NCBI GenBank assembly: GCA_017429525.1
Contig: JAFROT010000034.1
Coordinates: 1-64,000, forward strand
DNA: 64,000 bases
From: Bacteroidaceae bacterium
Lineage (GTDB): Bacteria > Bacteroidota > Bacteroidia > Bacteroidales > Bacteroidaceae
Direction: 5' to 3'
Below, in pieces: positions 1 to 9,742 of the stretch. The position numbers and the translations under genes are program-made. Under the pieces are notes generated by a model that worked only from the letters and a program-made list of their open reading frames with translations, made no database searches and was not told the origin of the DNA. The stretch's first letter is position 1, and every line of letters begins with the position of its first letter.

Positions 1-311
1 CACGTGCTTAACGCCAACTGCTTCGACTAGGATAAACCGTCTCGCATTTGTCGAGCACTGTGAAGTCCGCTTTGGCCAAGACACTCAGTCTTGACCTCGC
101 GACCACCCTACAGGGCTCATGTTTTTGGCTGTCATGGAGCAGGGGTTCTTCGATGTGTCGAAGCGACCAAAGGTCGAGCGCCGTTTTACTACACCCCTGC
201 CTAATATCCATCGCCCCTACGGGGCTAATTCTTAACATATTCATTACTTCCGAAACTTCAATTGCCTGAAAAAAGTGCCCCTCCGCGCACCCTCACTATT
301 TTCAGAAACGC
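1..311. other. Non-coding stretch with small GC hairpins
   Basis: I see no convincing gene here. The minus strand carries short open frames without a recognisable domain. Two short palindromic patches are visible: one around 210-226 (AGCCCCGTAGGGGC read on the minus strand) and one near 108-116 (CCCTGTAGGG on the minus strand). The GTAGGGGC type of hairpin resembles dispersed intergenic repeats of Bacteroidales, but only related hairpins, not a second copy, are visible in this window. Confidence 0.35.
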
Positions 312-342
312 TTGCACAGGTCGCGGAAATGTTGTACCTTTG
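312..342 (+). promoter_or_regulatory. Bacteroidetes-type promoter
   Basis: TTG at 312-314 is followed at the usual distance by TACCTTTG at 335-342, matching the -33/-7 pattern of the Bacteroidetes primary sigma factor. No open reading frame with family resemblance follows, so the promoter points to a short non-coding transcript. Confidence 0.5.
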
Positions 343-348
343 TAGCAG

Positions 349-505
349 AAATCGAAGGGCGCTGGCCGATGCGGAAAGTCGTAGTCGCGAATACGAATGG
401 ACGCGGAGGCACGCGCGACGAGTTGTAGTGCGCAATGCAATGGGTTGTATAAGACTCTCTGAATGAACGAACAAGCCCACACGACGGGTCGTGCAGGCTT
501 GAACG
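349..505 (+). ncRNA. Candidate small RNA of unknown class
   Basis: A transcript starting a few bases after the TACCTTTG box at 335-342 would cover a GC-rich region that can fold on itself (GTCGCG near 385 with CGCGAC near 416) and would end at the hairpin 473-500. No protein of recognisable family is encoded on this strand. The segment does not match any RNA family I can name, and the hairpin lacks a clear T run, so this is a candidate only. It could also be an unrelated promoter facing the 3' end of the convergent nuclease gene. Confidence 0.3.
473..500. terminator. Hairpin, possible terminator
   Basis: AAGCC and CACGAC pair with GTCGTG and GGCTT, giving a stem of about 11 pairs with a small internal loop. 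It lies 50 bp beyond the stop of the minus-strand nuclease gene and could end that transcript or the candidate small RNA. There is no strong T run on either strand. Confidence 0.35.
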
Positions 506-550
506 GATGAAAGTGATCTTTGAATTGTTAGTTGTAGTATAGACAGGTCC

Positions 551-3397
551 TCAGTCGGTTTTCCCGAGAATCAGGTTGACGAGGGCGGTGACGTCGGCAA
601 TGGTGATGGTGCCGTCGTCGTTGACGTCGGCAGCGTCGTGGTTGTAGAGCTGCTGGTCATCCTTGCCGAGGATTATGTTGACGAGGGCGGTGACGTCGGC
701 TATGGTGATGGCCTTGTCGTCGTTGACGTCGCCGATGATGACGGCTGGCGGCTCCACGCGCAGGAAGAGGCTGACGGCTTGCTGTCCGCTGGCGTAGCAG
801 GAGAAGAGGTTGCCGTTGCTGGCCGAATTGTTGTACCTGAGCAGGTTCCTCGAGTTGCTGCCTTGTGCCTTGATGGTGGCGGTGCCGTCGGAGGCGATGG
901 TGATGCTCCAGGTGCCGTTGGCGTCGTTCGTGGTCTGCGTGCGCAGATAGTTGCTGCTGCTGCTTGCCGCATACAGGTAACCGCTTTTCGCGGAGTCGTA
1001 GAACGTCCAGGCTCCGGCAGAGCCGCCCAGCGTAAGCTCGCAGGCATCGCCAGGTTGCTTGATGATGCCGTCGGCGATGTCGACGTTGGCTGCAGCGCGG
1101 TTGTTGGCGTTCTGCGTCTTGCTGAGCGCCTTGGAGGCAGCCGTGTTTACGATCAGGTAGGTCTTGCCCGCCTGAAGCTGGCTGGCAGAGGTCACGAGCT
1201 CGTAGTAGGCTTCGCCTGACGGCGCGACGGCGACGAATGTTGCCGTGACGGTGACGTCGCTGGCAGGCATGGTGAATCGGTCGTCGAACACTTCTACGGT
1301 CTCGCCCGCCTCGGCGGTGACGGTCCAGTGGTGGAGCTGGTAGCCCTCGTCGGGCGTGGCGGTGAGCTCGATGGTTAAATCTTCAGTGGCCGTGGTGGCG
1401 CTGGCGCTGATGGTGCCGTGAGCGGGCTGCACGAGGGTGATGTCGAACAGTTCGTTCCACAGCGGGTAGAGGGTGATGTCGTCGAGCAGCGTCACCGTAG
1501 CGCCGTCGGCATAGAAGTTGCGGTCGTCGTCCAGCCAGCCGTCGAACTCATAGCCTTCGCGTGTGAAGGTGTTGGGGATGAGTGCCGTGGGCTTGAACTC
1601 CTCGACTTCCTGCGTGTAGAAGCTGCCATCGTTGTTCTGGAAGGTGATGGTGTGCATCACAGCAGGGGCGGCAGGGGTGGAGCGCTTGTAGAGCTGGATG
1701 GGTTGTAGATTGGATGTAGAACTATAAGAGCGAAGTCCGCCAGCAGAGTTATATTTTAGGACATAGCCGCCATTAGAGATGTTCACGTTGCCGCCACTAA
1801 ACGAAATCGAATAGGAGGTTGCGCTAGTACCTTCTGAGAATTTCTTCTCACCTATCCAGTTCATATAATTCCCGCTTGGCAAAAGAATCTTGTATCCGCT
1901 TCCACTCGGGCTGATGGTCACAGCATAGCCGTTTGTCGTAGCATTGGCTTCAATGGTCCCGTTGCTGATGTTGACACCACTGCAAAGTCCCCAATTGTTG
2001 TTGATTGAACCGTTGAACGCCACCTTACCTCCTTCATAGACGATCAAGTACTCACCACTCCAGTCCGTGGGTTCGCTGGTCACCTTGACGAAGTCGCCTG
2101 TGCCTCCTGCACTGCCTTCTTCGACGAAGGTTGCGCTGACGGTGACGTTGTAGGATGGCATCACGAACGCGTTGTCCGTGACGGTCACGACGGTGCTGAT
2201 GTCGCCCGTCTTGTAGACGTAGACGGCTTGCAGGACGTAGCCTTCGGCAGGCGTGGGGGTGAGGGTGATCGGCGTGCCTGAGAGAGCCGATGTGGCGCTG
2301 GCGCTAATGGTGCCGTTGGTCGTGCTGGAAAGCGTAATGGTGTATTGCGTGGCGTCGCGCTCGAAGGTGGCACTGACCGTAACGGGGTAGCCTGGCATGG
2401 TGAAGGTGCCGTTGGAGGAGACGGTGACCGGCGTGGACGTGTCGCCCGTCTTCCAGGCGCTGTAGCCGGTGATTATGTACCCCGCTTTGGGCGTGGCTGT
2501 GATGGCCACGGTGGTGCCCTCGGGTGCGGAGTAGGGTGCAGAGACGGTGCCTCCGCTGAGGTTGGTGGCGCTCGTGATGTTGTAGGTCGTGGCCTCCTGC
2601 CAGTTCTCGTCCCAGATCATCTCGGCATACTCGGGATGGTCGATGAAGGGATTGCGGTTGTGCTGGTAGCTGGCGTAGATGACGTTGTTGCGGTCGATTT
2701 CCTTCTGGCTGACGGGGTCTTGCTTGTGCCATCGCAGCAGCATCTTCAGTGCCCATTCCTTGATCTCGCACTTCGTGGTCATTTTGCTCGAATCCCAGCC
2801 GCTGTCCTCGGTGTAGTAGCGGGTGCTCATGTAGAAGAAGCCGCGTGCGATGTCGCCCTTGTACTCGTCGATGGGCTCGAAAACGGTGCCGCTGTAGCCA
2901 CTGGTCTTACACGTGCCGAGCTTCGAGCCGTTACCAGAGGTGTAGGAGGCACTGCCTACTTCGCCAAAGGGGTAGCTCGAGCGGCGGTTGTTCACGTAGC
3001 CATCAGTGGGCAGGACGTGGAAGAGGTCGCTCTTGGGTGTTCCACTGCCAAACCAACTCTGCGGCCAGGTGTGCTCGCGGTTCCAGCAGTCGCCTTCCCC
3101 TCCGTAGTTGCCGCAGACCTCGCCGGAGGTCCAATGATAGTTGGAATAGATGTCCCAGAGCTTGCCGTCGGGGTAGGCGTCGGTGTAGAAATAGGCGGCT
3201 TTGAGGCCGTCGTAGCTGACAACGGTATGACCTTTAATAATCTCGTGCAGGGCAGCTCTCAATTCCTGTCCCGTCTTGCCTGCGGCTCTATCGTAGTAGC
3301 CACTGGGAATCTGTGCCCAGAGGCTACTGCTGACGAACAGAGCTACGAACTGCATGAAATGCTTGAATCGCATTGCTAATTTTGTTTTCTGAATCAC
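551..3397 (-). CDS. Secreted endonuclease I with InlB-type repeats and dockerin-like C-terminus
   Basis: This 948-residue protein begins with a signal peptide ending near the Ala-Gln at residues 28-29. An alternative ATG lies 8 codons downstream. Residues 30 to about 270 form an endonuclease I (EndA/NucM) domain: the metal and catalytic motif NREHTWPQSW is at 106-115 (His109), followed by DLFHVLPTDG and the Asn pair at 136-137. The middle contains several InlB/bacterial-repeat modules (GYxxxW, then YADGATVTL). The last 60 residues hold two dockerin-like EF-hand repeats, each with DVNDDxxITIADVTALVN. It probably degrades extracellular DNA or RNA outside the cell or on its surface. It is the third gene of a likely operon with the GH92 and fusion genes, 52 bp after GH92. 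The role of the dockerin-like module is uncertain. Confidence 0.9.
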   Translation of the reverse strand: MIQKTKLAMRFKHFMQFVALFVSSSLWAQIPSGYYDRAAGKTGQELRAALHEIIKGHTVVSYDGLKAAYFYTDAYPDGKLWDIYSNYHWTSGEVCGNYGGEGDCWNREHTWPQSWFGSGTPKSDLFHVLPTDGYVNNRRSSYPFGEVGSASYTSGNGSKLGTCKTSGYSGTVFEPIDEYKGDIARGFFYMSTRYYTEDSGWDSSKMTTKCEIKEWALKMLLRWHKQDPVSQKEIDRNNVIYASYQHNRNPFIDHPEYAEMIWDENWQEATTYNITSATNLSGGTVSAPYSAPEGTTVAITATPKAGYIITGYSAWKTGDTSTPVTVSSNGTFTMPGYPVTVSATFERDATQYTITLSSTTNGTISASATSALSGTPITLTPTPAEGYVLQAVYVYKTGDISTVVTVTDNAFVMPSYNVTVSATFVEEGSAGGTGDFVKVTSEPTDWSGEYLIVYEGGKVAFNGSINNNWGLCSGVNISNGTIEANATTNGYAVTISPSGSGYKILLPSGNYMNWIGEKKFSEGTSATSYSISFSGGNVNISNGGYVLKYNSAGGLRSYSSTSNLQPIQLYKRSTPAAPAVMHTITFQNNDGSFYTQEVEEFKPTALIPNTFTREGYEFDGWLDDDRNFYADGATVTLLDDITLYPLWNELFDITLVQPAHGTISASATTATEDLTIELTATPDEGYQLHHWTVTAEAGETVEVFDDRFTMPASDVTVTATFVAVAPSGEAYYELVTSASQLQAGKTYLIVNTAASKALSKTQNANNRAAANVDIADGIIKQPGDACELTLGGSAGAWTFYDSAKSGYLYAASSSSNYLRTQTTNDANGTWSITIASDGTATIKAQGSNSRNLLRYNNSASNGNLFSCYASGQQAVSLFLRVEPPAVIIGDVNDDKAITIADVTALVNIILGKDDQQLYNHDAADVNDDGTITIADVTALVNLILGKTD

Positions 3398-3449
3398 AGC
3401 TAATTTTTATGATTTTTAGTTCTTTCCAGAGTGATTTGATTTGTTGAAT

Positions 3450-5714
3450 TTACTTCGTCATGTAGACGTCAAGCGTACCGCCACGCATGATGTCCTCGTG
3501 GTTGAGAATGAGTGCACCCTCCTCGCCGCGACGAGGCTTGTCGACAGCCTGGCGCTTGATGGGCTTGCCGTTCAAGAGGGCTTTCTTGATGTAGAACGCT
3601 TTCTCCGAGAGGCCATGGGTGCGGATGGTGAAGGTATTGCCGCCGCCCACCTTGAGCACGGCTTCCCTGACGAGCGGAGAGCCCAGGACATAGCGCCCGC
3701 CACAAGGCTCAACCTGATAGAAGCCGAGGGCCGAGAGGACGTACCAGGCCGACATCTGGCCGACATCCTCGTTGCCGCAGAGGCCGGCGGGCTGGTCGGT
3801 GTAGAGCTCTCGCTGAATCTGCTTGACGAGAGCCGCCGTCTTTCTGGGCTGCCCCATGAGCGCGTAGAGATAGACGATATGGTGGCTGGGCTCGTTGCCG
3901 TGGGCATACTGACCGATGAGACCGCTGATGTCGGGCTGTGCCTCCTCGTTCAGCTGGCTGTCGGCCACGAAGAGGCTGTCCAGACGCTTGAGCGCAATCT
4001 CGCGGCCGCCGAGCAGGTTGACGAGACCTTCGACATCGTGAGGCACGAGCCACAGGTACTGCCAGGCGTTGCCTTCGGTGAAGGGGCGTGTCTGGTGGTT
4101 GGGGTTGAAGCCTTCGAGGCTCTCAAAAGAGCCGTCGGCGTTCTTGCCGCGGAAGAAGCCTACGCGCTTGTCGTAGAGCTGTGGATAGCTGTGGCAGCGC
4201 TTGTCCAGGAAGTCGATGGTCTTGCTGAGCGCTTCGGCCTCTTCTTCCTTCAGGGTCGCACGCTGGGCTTTGAGCACTGCCTTAGCCGCTTGTACAGCCG
4301 ACCAGTCGGCTAGATAATATTCTAATGTACGCGAGAGGCTCTCACCATGGTTGTCATTGCAGACGTAGCCATACTTCTTCATGTCGTCCAATCCGCGTTC
4401 GTCCATGAGCAGGCTCGAAGTCATGGCTTTCACGGCTTCGAGGGAGTCCTTGACATAACCCTTCAACAAGGCATCGGCCAGAATGGGTACGGCGGGGCAG
4501 CCCACCATGCAATTCGTCTCCTGCGACATCAGGTGCCACACGGGCAGTTTGCCTTGCTCGCGGAAGATGCGCAGGTAGGTCTCGGCGATAGCCGGCATCA
4601 TCTCGGGCAGGATGATGGTGGAGAGGGGCGCTGCAGCGCGATAGGTGTCCCAGAGCGAAAGGGTGGTGAGGTACTTGGAACTGCCTACGGGCGAGTCGGA
4701 CGTAGCGTTTATGGGCCGCGTCGCGCGATAGACCTTGTTGTCGGCACCACGCCAGTCGCCATTGGCGTCGTCCCACGTCTGGGGAGCTACCATGAAGTGG
4801 TACATGGCGGTGTAGAAGATGCGGCGGTCGCGGTCGGTCTGGAAGGTGGCGTTGATGCGACCGAGTTCGCGGTTCCAGGCGGCATCGGCAGCCGCACGAA
4901 CGGCTTCGAAATCCCACAGCTGTGCGCTGTTGCCCTTCGTCTCGGCATTGAGGTTGGCCAGAGCATTAGCCTCCGACACCGGACTCAAGGCTATGCGTAC
5001 GAGCAAGGGCTCGTCTGTGCTGGCCACTTGCAGGTGATAGATGGGCGAAGGGTCTCCGGTGAGTTCGCTCTTCAGCGTGGATTGCTCGTAGAGGCGGGCT
5101 TTCTGGTTGAGGCGCATCACGAAGTAGCAGTGCTGCATGTAGGCCCATCCGTGGCTGATGCGATAGCCCGCGAAGGTGTAGGGGTCGATCTGCGTCAGAC
5201 GTCCCCAGTAGACGCGGTCGCCGACGCCGTTCTCGAGGTCGACATACAGGTGGCGCTGCGCCCCTTCGGGATAGGTGATGCGATAGAGCGACGTGCGTTG
5301 TGTGGCCGTGACCTCAGTGCGGATGCCGCTCTCGTGAAGCAGCACGCTGTAGTAGCCAGGGCGCACCTGCTCGTTGTCGTGGCTGTAAGGCGTGGCCAAC
5401 CCTTCGCGCGAAAGTGGCAGGTCCTTGACCGCGGGCATGATGGATACGTCGCCAAGGTCGGAGCAGCCTGTGCCGCTGAGGTGGGTCTGAGCGAAGCCGA
5501 TGATCTTGGTGCCGCTCTCGTGGTAGCCTGAGCACCAGTCCCAGCCCTCTTCAATCTGTGTAGGGCCGGCATTGACCATTCCAAAAGGCACGTTGGCCCC
5601 CAGGAATACATGGCCGTGATCGCCCGTGCCGATGCGTGGGTCTACGTACTGCGTGAAGTTCTGAGCTGCTACTGCCATTGGCAGGAGGGCAGCGAGTAAA
5701 AGCTTGATTCTCAT
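3450..5714 (-). CDS. GH92 family alpha-mannosidase
   Basis: 754 residues with an N-terminal signal peptide (cleavage near residue 17). The start of the mature protein, YVDPRIGTGDHGHVFLGA, and FAQTHLSGTGCSDLGD at about 74-89 are hallmarks of family GH92, calcium-dependent exo-alpha-mannosidases. The C-terminal half keeps SQETNCMVGCPA, GNEPSHH and GNEDVGQMSAWY. The last carries the Asp expected to act as catalytic base by family knowledge. The length is normal for the family. The start codon is 2 bp from the stop of the upstream fusion gene, so the two are probably co-transcribed and translationally coupled. A role in trimming mannose from host or yeast N-glycans in the periplasm is inferred; linkage specificity cannot be read from sequence. 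Confidence 0.95.
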   Translation of the reverse strand: MRIKLLLAALLPMAVAAQNFTQYVDPRIGTGDHGHVFLGANVPFGMVNAGPTQIEEGWDWCSGYHESGTKIIGFAQTHLSGTGCSDLGDVSIMPAVKDLPLSREGLATPYSHDNEQVRPGYYSVLLHESGIRTEVTATQRTSLYRITYPEGAQRHLYVDLENGVGDRVYWGRLTQIDPYTFAGYRISHGWAYMQHCYFVMRLNQKARLYEQSTLKSELTGDPSPIYHLQVASTDEPLLVRIALSPVSEANALANLNAETKGNSAQLWDFEAVRAAADAAWNRELGRINATFQTDRDRRIFYTAMYHFMVAPQTWDDANGDWRGADNKVYRATRPINATSDSPVGSSKYLTTLSLWDTYRAAAPLSTIILPEMMPAIAETYLRIFREQGKLPVWHLMSQETNCMVGCPAVPILADALLKGYVKDSLEAVKAMTSSLLMDERGLDDMKKYGYVCNDNHGESLSRTLEYYLADWSAVQAAKAVLKAQRATLKEEEAEALSKTIDFLDKRCHSYPQLYDKRVGFFRGKNADGSFESLEGFNPNHQTRPFTEGNAWQYLWLVPHDVEGLVNLLGGREIALKRLDSLFVADSQLNEEAQPDISGLIGQYAHGNEPSHHIVYLYALMGQPRKTAALVKQIQRELYTDQPAGLCGNEDVGQMSAWYVLSALGFYQVEPCGGRYVLGSPLVREAVLKVGGGNTFTIRTHGLSEKAFYIKKALLNGKPIKRQAVDKPRRGEEGALILNHEDIMRGGTLDVYMTK

Positions 5715-5716
5715 AT

Positions 5717-8700
5717 TCAGTAGATGCTTGTTAGGTTAGTATTCTTGTAGTAGTGCTGTAGGATTTGCTCGTACGTGTAGCCCTGTTCGCCCATCACGGC
5801 AGCACCTATTTGGCACAACCCTACACCGTGCCCCCAGCCGCGACCCTGCAGGACGAAACGTTCTGGCAGGCCGTTCTCGTCAATTCCTTCGCGCTCAACG
5901 TCGAAGGCTGCGCTCTTGAGGTGCGTTGGCGAGAGGGCTCGGCGGATCTCCAGTTCCTTGCCGATGGTGAAGGTGCGCTCAGTGCCCACGATCTTCAACT
6001 TGATGATGCGATACCCGGGACCGCGCTCTACGGGGATGAGGTCCACAATGTCGCCAAGGTCCATCTTCAGGTGCTGGCTGATGAGTTCGCGTGCCTCCTG
6101 CTGTGAGAGAGTCACCGTCCAGCGGTAGAAATCGAGCGTCTCGCGATCGTAGTCGTTCAGCACTTGATGGATGATGTGCTCATCGGTGGTGTTGCAGAAG
6201 TGGTCTTCTACACTCTCCAGGTACGGCCGATGCTCGTTCTCCCAACAAGTCTCGAACGTCTCAGTTCGGCCGCCGCAGCACTTCGAGAAGCGAGTGTCGC
6301 AGACGTGACCCTCCGATGTGAGAACCTGCCCGCGGGTGGCCTCGACGGCAGCGTGAACCTCTGGGCGTGTGGCTCGTGTGATGCCTTGATAGCGCTGGCA
6401 GTGGTCGTCGGCGCAGACATCGAAGATGGTATGATCCTCGCGATCGTGCCAGCGGATGAGCTCGCTGTCTGTCTTGCTGAAGGCGAAGAACCCCTGCCCG
6501 CTGTGGCTGAGGCGCTGGCGCTTCTCCATCTGCGCGTAGAGCCAACTGCGGCTGATGACTGCCGATGCCTTCAGAAATTCGGTGGAGCAGGTGGCGTTCA
6601 TCTCGCTGCTGATGACGCTCTCGAGGTATTGCTCAACGTCGATGTCGTTGATGCACACGATGTTGTCCTCGTCGACCACCAGCCTGAGTGCGCCACGGAA
6701 GGTCTGCCGCTCGCGTCGTTCCCAGTGGAAGTTCTTGCCGATGACGATGTCCTCCATCGTGAAGTTGGAAGTCTCGGTAGCAGGCGTGAATGTCAGCTGA
6801 CGATAGACCTGCCCGTTCCACAGGAGGCCGCCATCGTTGTAGGCCACTTCCTGCTCGCCCTGCAGCGTACTGCCCTTGGCGCTGTAGTTGCCGTTGAGGG
6901 TGAAGCGTACGCGCTGGGCTGAGAGGAGCCCGACGGACAGCGTACCGCCAGAATCTCCGCTTCTCCCCCCGGGAGCCGCAGCCTTCGAGGATGAGGCGAG
7001 CGTGCCTTCCGACGATTCCGCCCCTTCTCTCTCGGCTTGAGCGGAGGATGTCTCGGGAGTCGGCTTATCCGTCACTTTCTCGATGACCTCCTTCACCTCG
7101 TCTTTGGTCATCGTCACCTCGCAAAGGATCTCGGCTGCCCATTCGGGCGTAATCTTCTTGAAGTCTTCTTCGCGAGGCGTGATGATGAGTCCGCCCATAT
7201 CGAGTGCGCCAGGGCTGACCATGAGCGTGGTATTGTAGCAATCGGGGCGATGTTTTTTGCGTGGGAAGATGAGCGTCACGATTTCGTCCGAACGGCTCTC
7301 GTCGCCAGCTTGGCGCCAGCAGATGACGTTAAGGCGTGGCTCGGTCTCGCCCTCGGATACAGGCAGTGCACGATAGAGTCGTTGGCAAAGCAGGCTGTCA
7401 GTCTCCTCAGGCAACGAGCGGATGACGAAGACTGGGCAGACGTAATTCTTCAGCAGGAACAGTCCACAGCGCTGGCTGATGTTGCCGGCATCCATCATCT
7501 CCTGCGTCTCACTACCTGTTAAGGGGTAGAGCTTCTCGAGCTGGTTCTCAAAGAGTTCCCAGTCGCGCTCGATGGGCACAATGCCGCGTGAACCCGCTTG
7601 AAGGTGCATGTGGTCGGGGCATGAGGCGCCGCATAGCGGACCATTGTAGAACACGATGTGATTGGGCATCGTCCATGCCAGGTGGCGCATCGTGCCGAAG
7701 TGCTCCCAGATGTTTTGTGGCTTGTGGCGTCGTGTAGGAATGGTGAAGTGGCGAGGTAGGATGGGGAAGGGGTTCACCAGCACTTGATAGTGGTGCTCGA
7801 TCATCAGGGCATGCTGCTCGCTCGGACGATTCTCGTCGCAGAGGAAACATGGGCGTGCCTCGATGCTGGCTTTATCAATCTTGGCGCCAGTCGACACGAT
7901 GCGTGCGGGATTGTATTGTGCTACGAGCGTGATGTCGGAGGTGGCAGCATCGGTGGGCAAGGCACCTTCAAGGTCTGTTGGCGCAGTCAGTGTGAGGTCG
8001 CGCTGTTGCACTTGAGCACGCAGGTCGTCATAGCGTTGGCGCGCTGTCGGCCACTCGCTGAGTTCTTGCTCGAAGAAGGCTTCAACCTCATCCTCGGTCA
8101 CCTCGCGGCGCCACTTGCAGTTGAGTGCCTGGCGTGCGCGTATCTCTGTCGTGCGCAGCTGGTCCTTGTAGAGATTGTTCTTATTGACCTTTTCTGTGGA
8201 AAGAGCCGCGTCGCTGTTGCCTTCCCACCGACGACAGAGGTAAAGTTCGTCGAAGATGCGCCCGATGCGATAGCGACGCCCTATCATGAGTCCTAAGGCA
8301 TAGTCTTCGCCGTAGCTGGTGTTGGGAATCTGAATCTTGCGCAAGACAGGCGTGAAGAACGCTCGAGGCGCTCCGAGTCCATTGATGCGTAGGGCGTTGT
8401 TGCGCCCATTCTGGGGCGTCCATTCGCGATGGTCAATGAGTCCGGGCGGCAATGTCTCCAACTGGAAATTCGTCATGCGATATGACCCGATGACCATGGC
8501 AGCCCGTTGCTCACGGAAGGCATCGACGATGCGTTGCAGGGTGTCGGTGCCGCTGTAGAGGTCGTCAGAGTCCAACTGAACGACGAAGCGACCGCACATC
8601 GGGTGGTGAACAGCCAGGTTCCAGCAACCGCCGATGCCGAGGTCGTCGCGCGAGGGAACTAAATGAATTAAAGGACAATGGACAGTGGACATTGAGGAAG

Positions 8701-9631
8701 CTGCAGTGGAGATTTGCCCACTGTCCATTTCCCATTTTCCATTTTCCATTGTCCATTTCCCATTCTCCATTGTCCATTCTCCATTTTCCATTATGCTGTC
8801 TATGACAGCAGACGTCCCGTCATCGCTATGATTGTCTACCACGATCAAGTTGAACGGAAATGTCGTCTCTTGTTTCAACACACTACGAATGGCATCCTCA
8901 ATCGTCCGGACGCGGTTGCGCACAGGTATCACTACAGTTGCCTCGACAGGGAAGTCCTCCGTGTCGAATTTAATCTCATCGAACTCGTCAGGAGCCAGTA
9001 GCGCACCTATTGCCTTGAGATGTCGCGTGCACGCGCGTTCCATTTCTATCTGTCGAGCTCGGTTGCGGGGGTCTACATAGTCAAACTGCTTCTCTCCTGA
9101 AAGGCGCATGTCCGTTTCGACCTCCGTGTAAAGAGGCTCAGAGACATGCACGGGCAGCATCCGACGAGAGAGGAACAGTCGCAAGTCGTAAAGCCCAGCA
9201 TATTGGTACTCACGTTGGCGCTCTTGTTCGAAGTAGGCTTGTACGTCGGAAGTGCGCAGGAGCAAGAGCGAACCGAAATCGAAATCGTCGCGAACCGATC
9301 CCAGCTGATAGTCGATGAGTGGACGAGCCTGGATCTCACCCGTAGGCAATTGTTGGCGGTGGTCGGCATACACCATTGAGGCACCCGTGTCCTCAGCTAC
9401 TGTCAGGAGGCGTGTCAGCGCATGATAGCCGAGCGAGAGTTCAAATCGTTTCGTGTAAAGGAGGATGTATGGGGTAACGATTCGTTCCCCCATCTGTCGG
9501 AGTGCCTTCGTTTGGAATGGGTTCTCTATGAGTTGGACGCTGGCTACATTGGCATCGGCGTTCAACGATTCTATTGTCATTTGCCCTTCCTTCTCATTGG
9601 CAAAAGGCACAAAACAACTGATTTTTGGCAT
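5717..9631 (-). CDS. Tandem GT2 glycosyltransferase - DUF4922 - SpoIID/LytB fusion protein
   Basis: 1304 residues with three kinds of domain. Residues 1 to about 210 form a GT-A-like domain. Residues about 225-540 form a clear GT2 domain ([21 protein letters not shown], then [10 protein letters not shown] with the DxD metal site). Residues about 580-860 form a DUF4922 domain, similar to ADP/GDP-sugar phosphorylases of the HIT superfamily ([25 protein letters not shown]). A Ser/Gly/Pro-rich linker follows, then a SpoIID/LytB domain at about 910-1304 ([26 protein letters not shown]). No signal peptide is seen, which is odd for SpoIID. Residues 281-321 are a repeat-derived insertion in the GT2 domain. 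The gene is first in an operon with GH92. Substrates are unknown; a link between nucleotide-sugar metabolism and cell-wall glycan processing is inferred. Confidence 0.88.
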   Translation of the reverse strand: MPKISCFVPFANEKEGQMTIESLNADANVASVQLIENPFQTKALRQMGERIVTPYILLYTKRFELSLGYHALTRLLTVAEDTGASMVYADHRQQLPTGEIQARPLIDYQLGSVRDDFDFGSLLLLRTSDVQAYFEQERQREYQYAGLYDLRLFLSRRMLPVHVSEPLYTEVETDMRLSGEKQFDYVDPRNRARQIEMERACTRHLKAIGALLAPDEFDEIKFDTEDFPVEATVVIPVRNRVRTIEDAIRSVLKQETTFPFNLIVVDNHSDDGTSAVIDSIMENGEWTMENGKWTMENGKWEMDSGQISTAASSMSTVHCPLIHLVPSRDDLGIGGCWNLAVHHPMCGRFVVQLDSDDLYSGTDTLQRIVDAFREQRAAMVIGSYRMTNFQLETLPPGLIDHREWTPQNGRNNALRINGLGAPRAFFTPVLRKIQIPNTSYGEDYALGLMIGRRYRIGRIFDELYLCRRWEGNSDAALSTEKVNKNNLYKDQLRTTEIRARQALNCKWRREVTEDEVEAFFEQELSEWPTARQRYDDLRAQVQQRDLTLTAPTDLEGALPTDAATSDITLVAQYNPARIVSTGAKIDKASIEARPCFLCDENRPSEQHALMIEHHYQVLVNPFPILPRHFTIPTRRHKPQNIWEHFGTMRHLAWTMPNHIVFYNGPLCGASCPDHMHLQAGSRGIVPIERDWELFENQLEKLYPLTGSETQEMMDAGNISQRCGLFLLKNYVCPVFVIRSLPEETDSLLCQRLYRALPVSEGETEPRLNVICWRQAGDESRSDEIVTLIFPRKKHRPDCYNTTLMVSPGALDMGGLIITPREEDFKKITPEWAAEILCEVTMTKDEVKEVIEKVTDKPTPETSSAQAEREGAESSEGTLASSSKAAAPGGRSGDSGGTLSVGLLSAQRVRFTLNGNYSAKGSTLQGEQEVAYNDGGLLWNGQVYRQLTFTPATETSNFTMEDIVIGKNFHWERRERQTFRGALRLVVDEDNIVCINDIDVEQYLESVISSEMNATCSTEFLKASAVISRSWLYAQMEKRQRLSHSGQGFFAFSKTDSELIRWHDREDHTIFDVCADDHCQRYQGITRATRPEVHAAVEATRGQVLTSEGHVCDTRFSKCCGGRTETFETCWENEHRPYLESVEDHFCNTTDEHIIHQVLNDYDRETLDFYRWTVTLSQQEARELISQHLKMDLGDIVDLIPVERGPGYRIIKLKIVGTERTFTIGKELEIRRALSPTHLKSAAFDVEREGIDENGLPERFVLQGRGWGHGVGLCQIGAAVMGEQGYTYEQILQHYYKNTNLTSIY
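8670..8794. repeat. Heptanucleotide repeat tract inside the GT2 coding region
   Basis: Ten consecutive 7-mers of the form CCATTNN tile 8725-8794 on the plus strand. Three related GGACANT units lie on the other side at about 8672-8693, so the tract is an imperfect inverted repeat. On the coding strand 21 bp (three 7-mers) make one 7-residue protein repeat ([21 protein letters not shown]). The tract is 123 bp, a multiple of three, and keeps the frame open. Confidence 0.85.
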
Positions 9632-9661
9632 TTGAGGAGACTTTTTTCAAAAATTTTGCCA

Positions 9662-9669
9662 CAAAGATA
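9662..9669 (-). promoter_or_regulatory. -7 promoter box for the fusion-GH92-nuclease operon
   Basis: Read on the minus strand this is TATCTTTG, about 30 bp before the ATG at 9631. It lies back to back with the plus-strand box at 9692-9699, so the 110-bp gap holds divergent promoters. Confidence 0.5.
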
Positions 9670-9691
9670 CGCAAATTTCATCTTTTCATAC

Positions 9692-9699
9692 TATCTTTG
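9692..9699 (+). promoter_or_regulatory. -7 promoter box for the GH109 gene
   Basis: TATCTTTG lies 43 bp before the chosen ATG at 9743. A clear TTTG at the ideal -33 distance is not seen. Confidence 0.5.
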
Positions 9700-9742
9700 C
9701 ACCAAAATCATCAAAAAAAATTCAACTAACACATTTTTTATC

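Noticed and set aside
2345-3379. Long plus-strand open frame opposite the nuclease gene
   Set aside because: It lies wholly within a well-supported secreted nuclease gene and has no family motifs; GC-rich codon use creates long antisense frames here.
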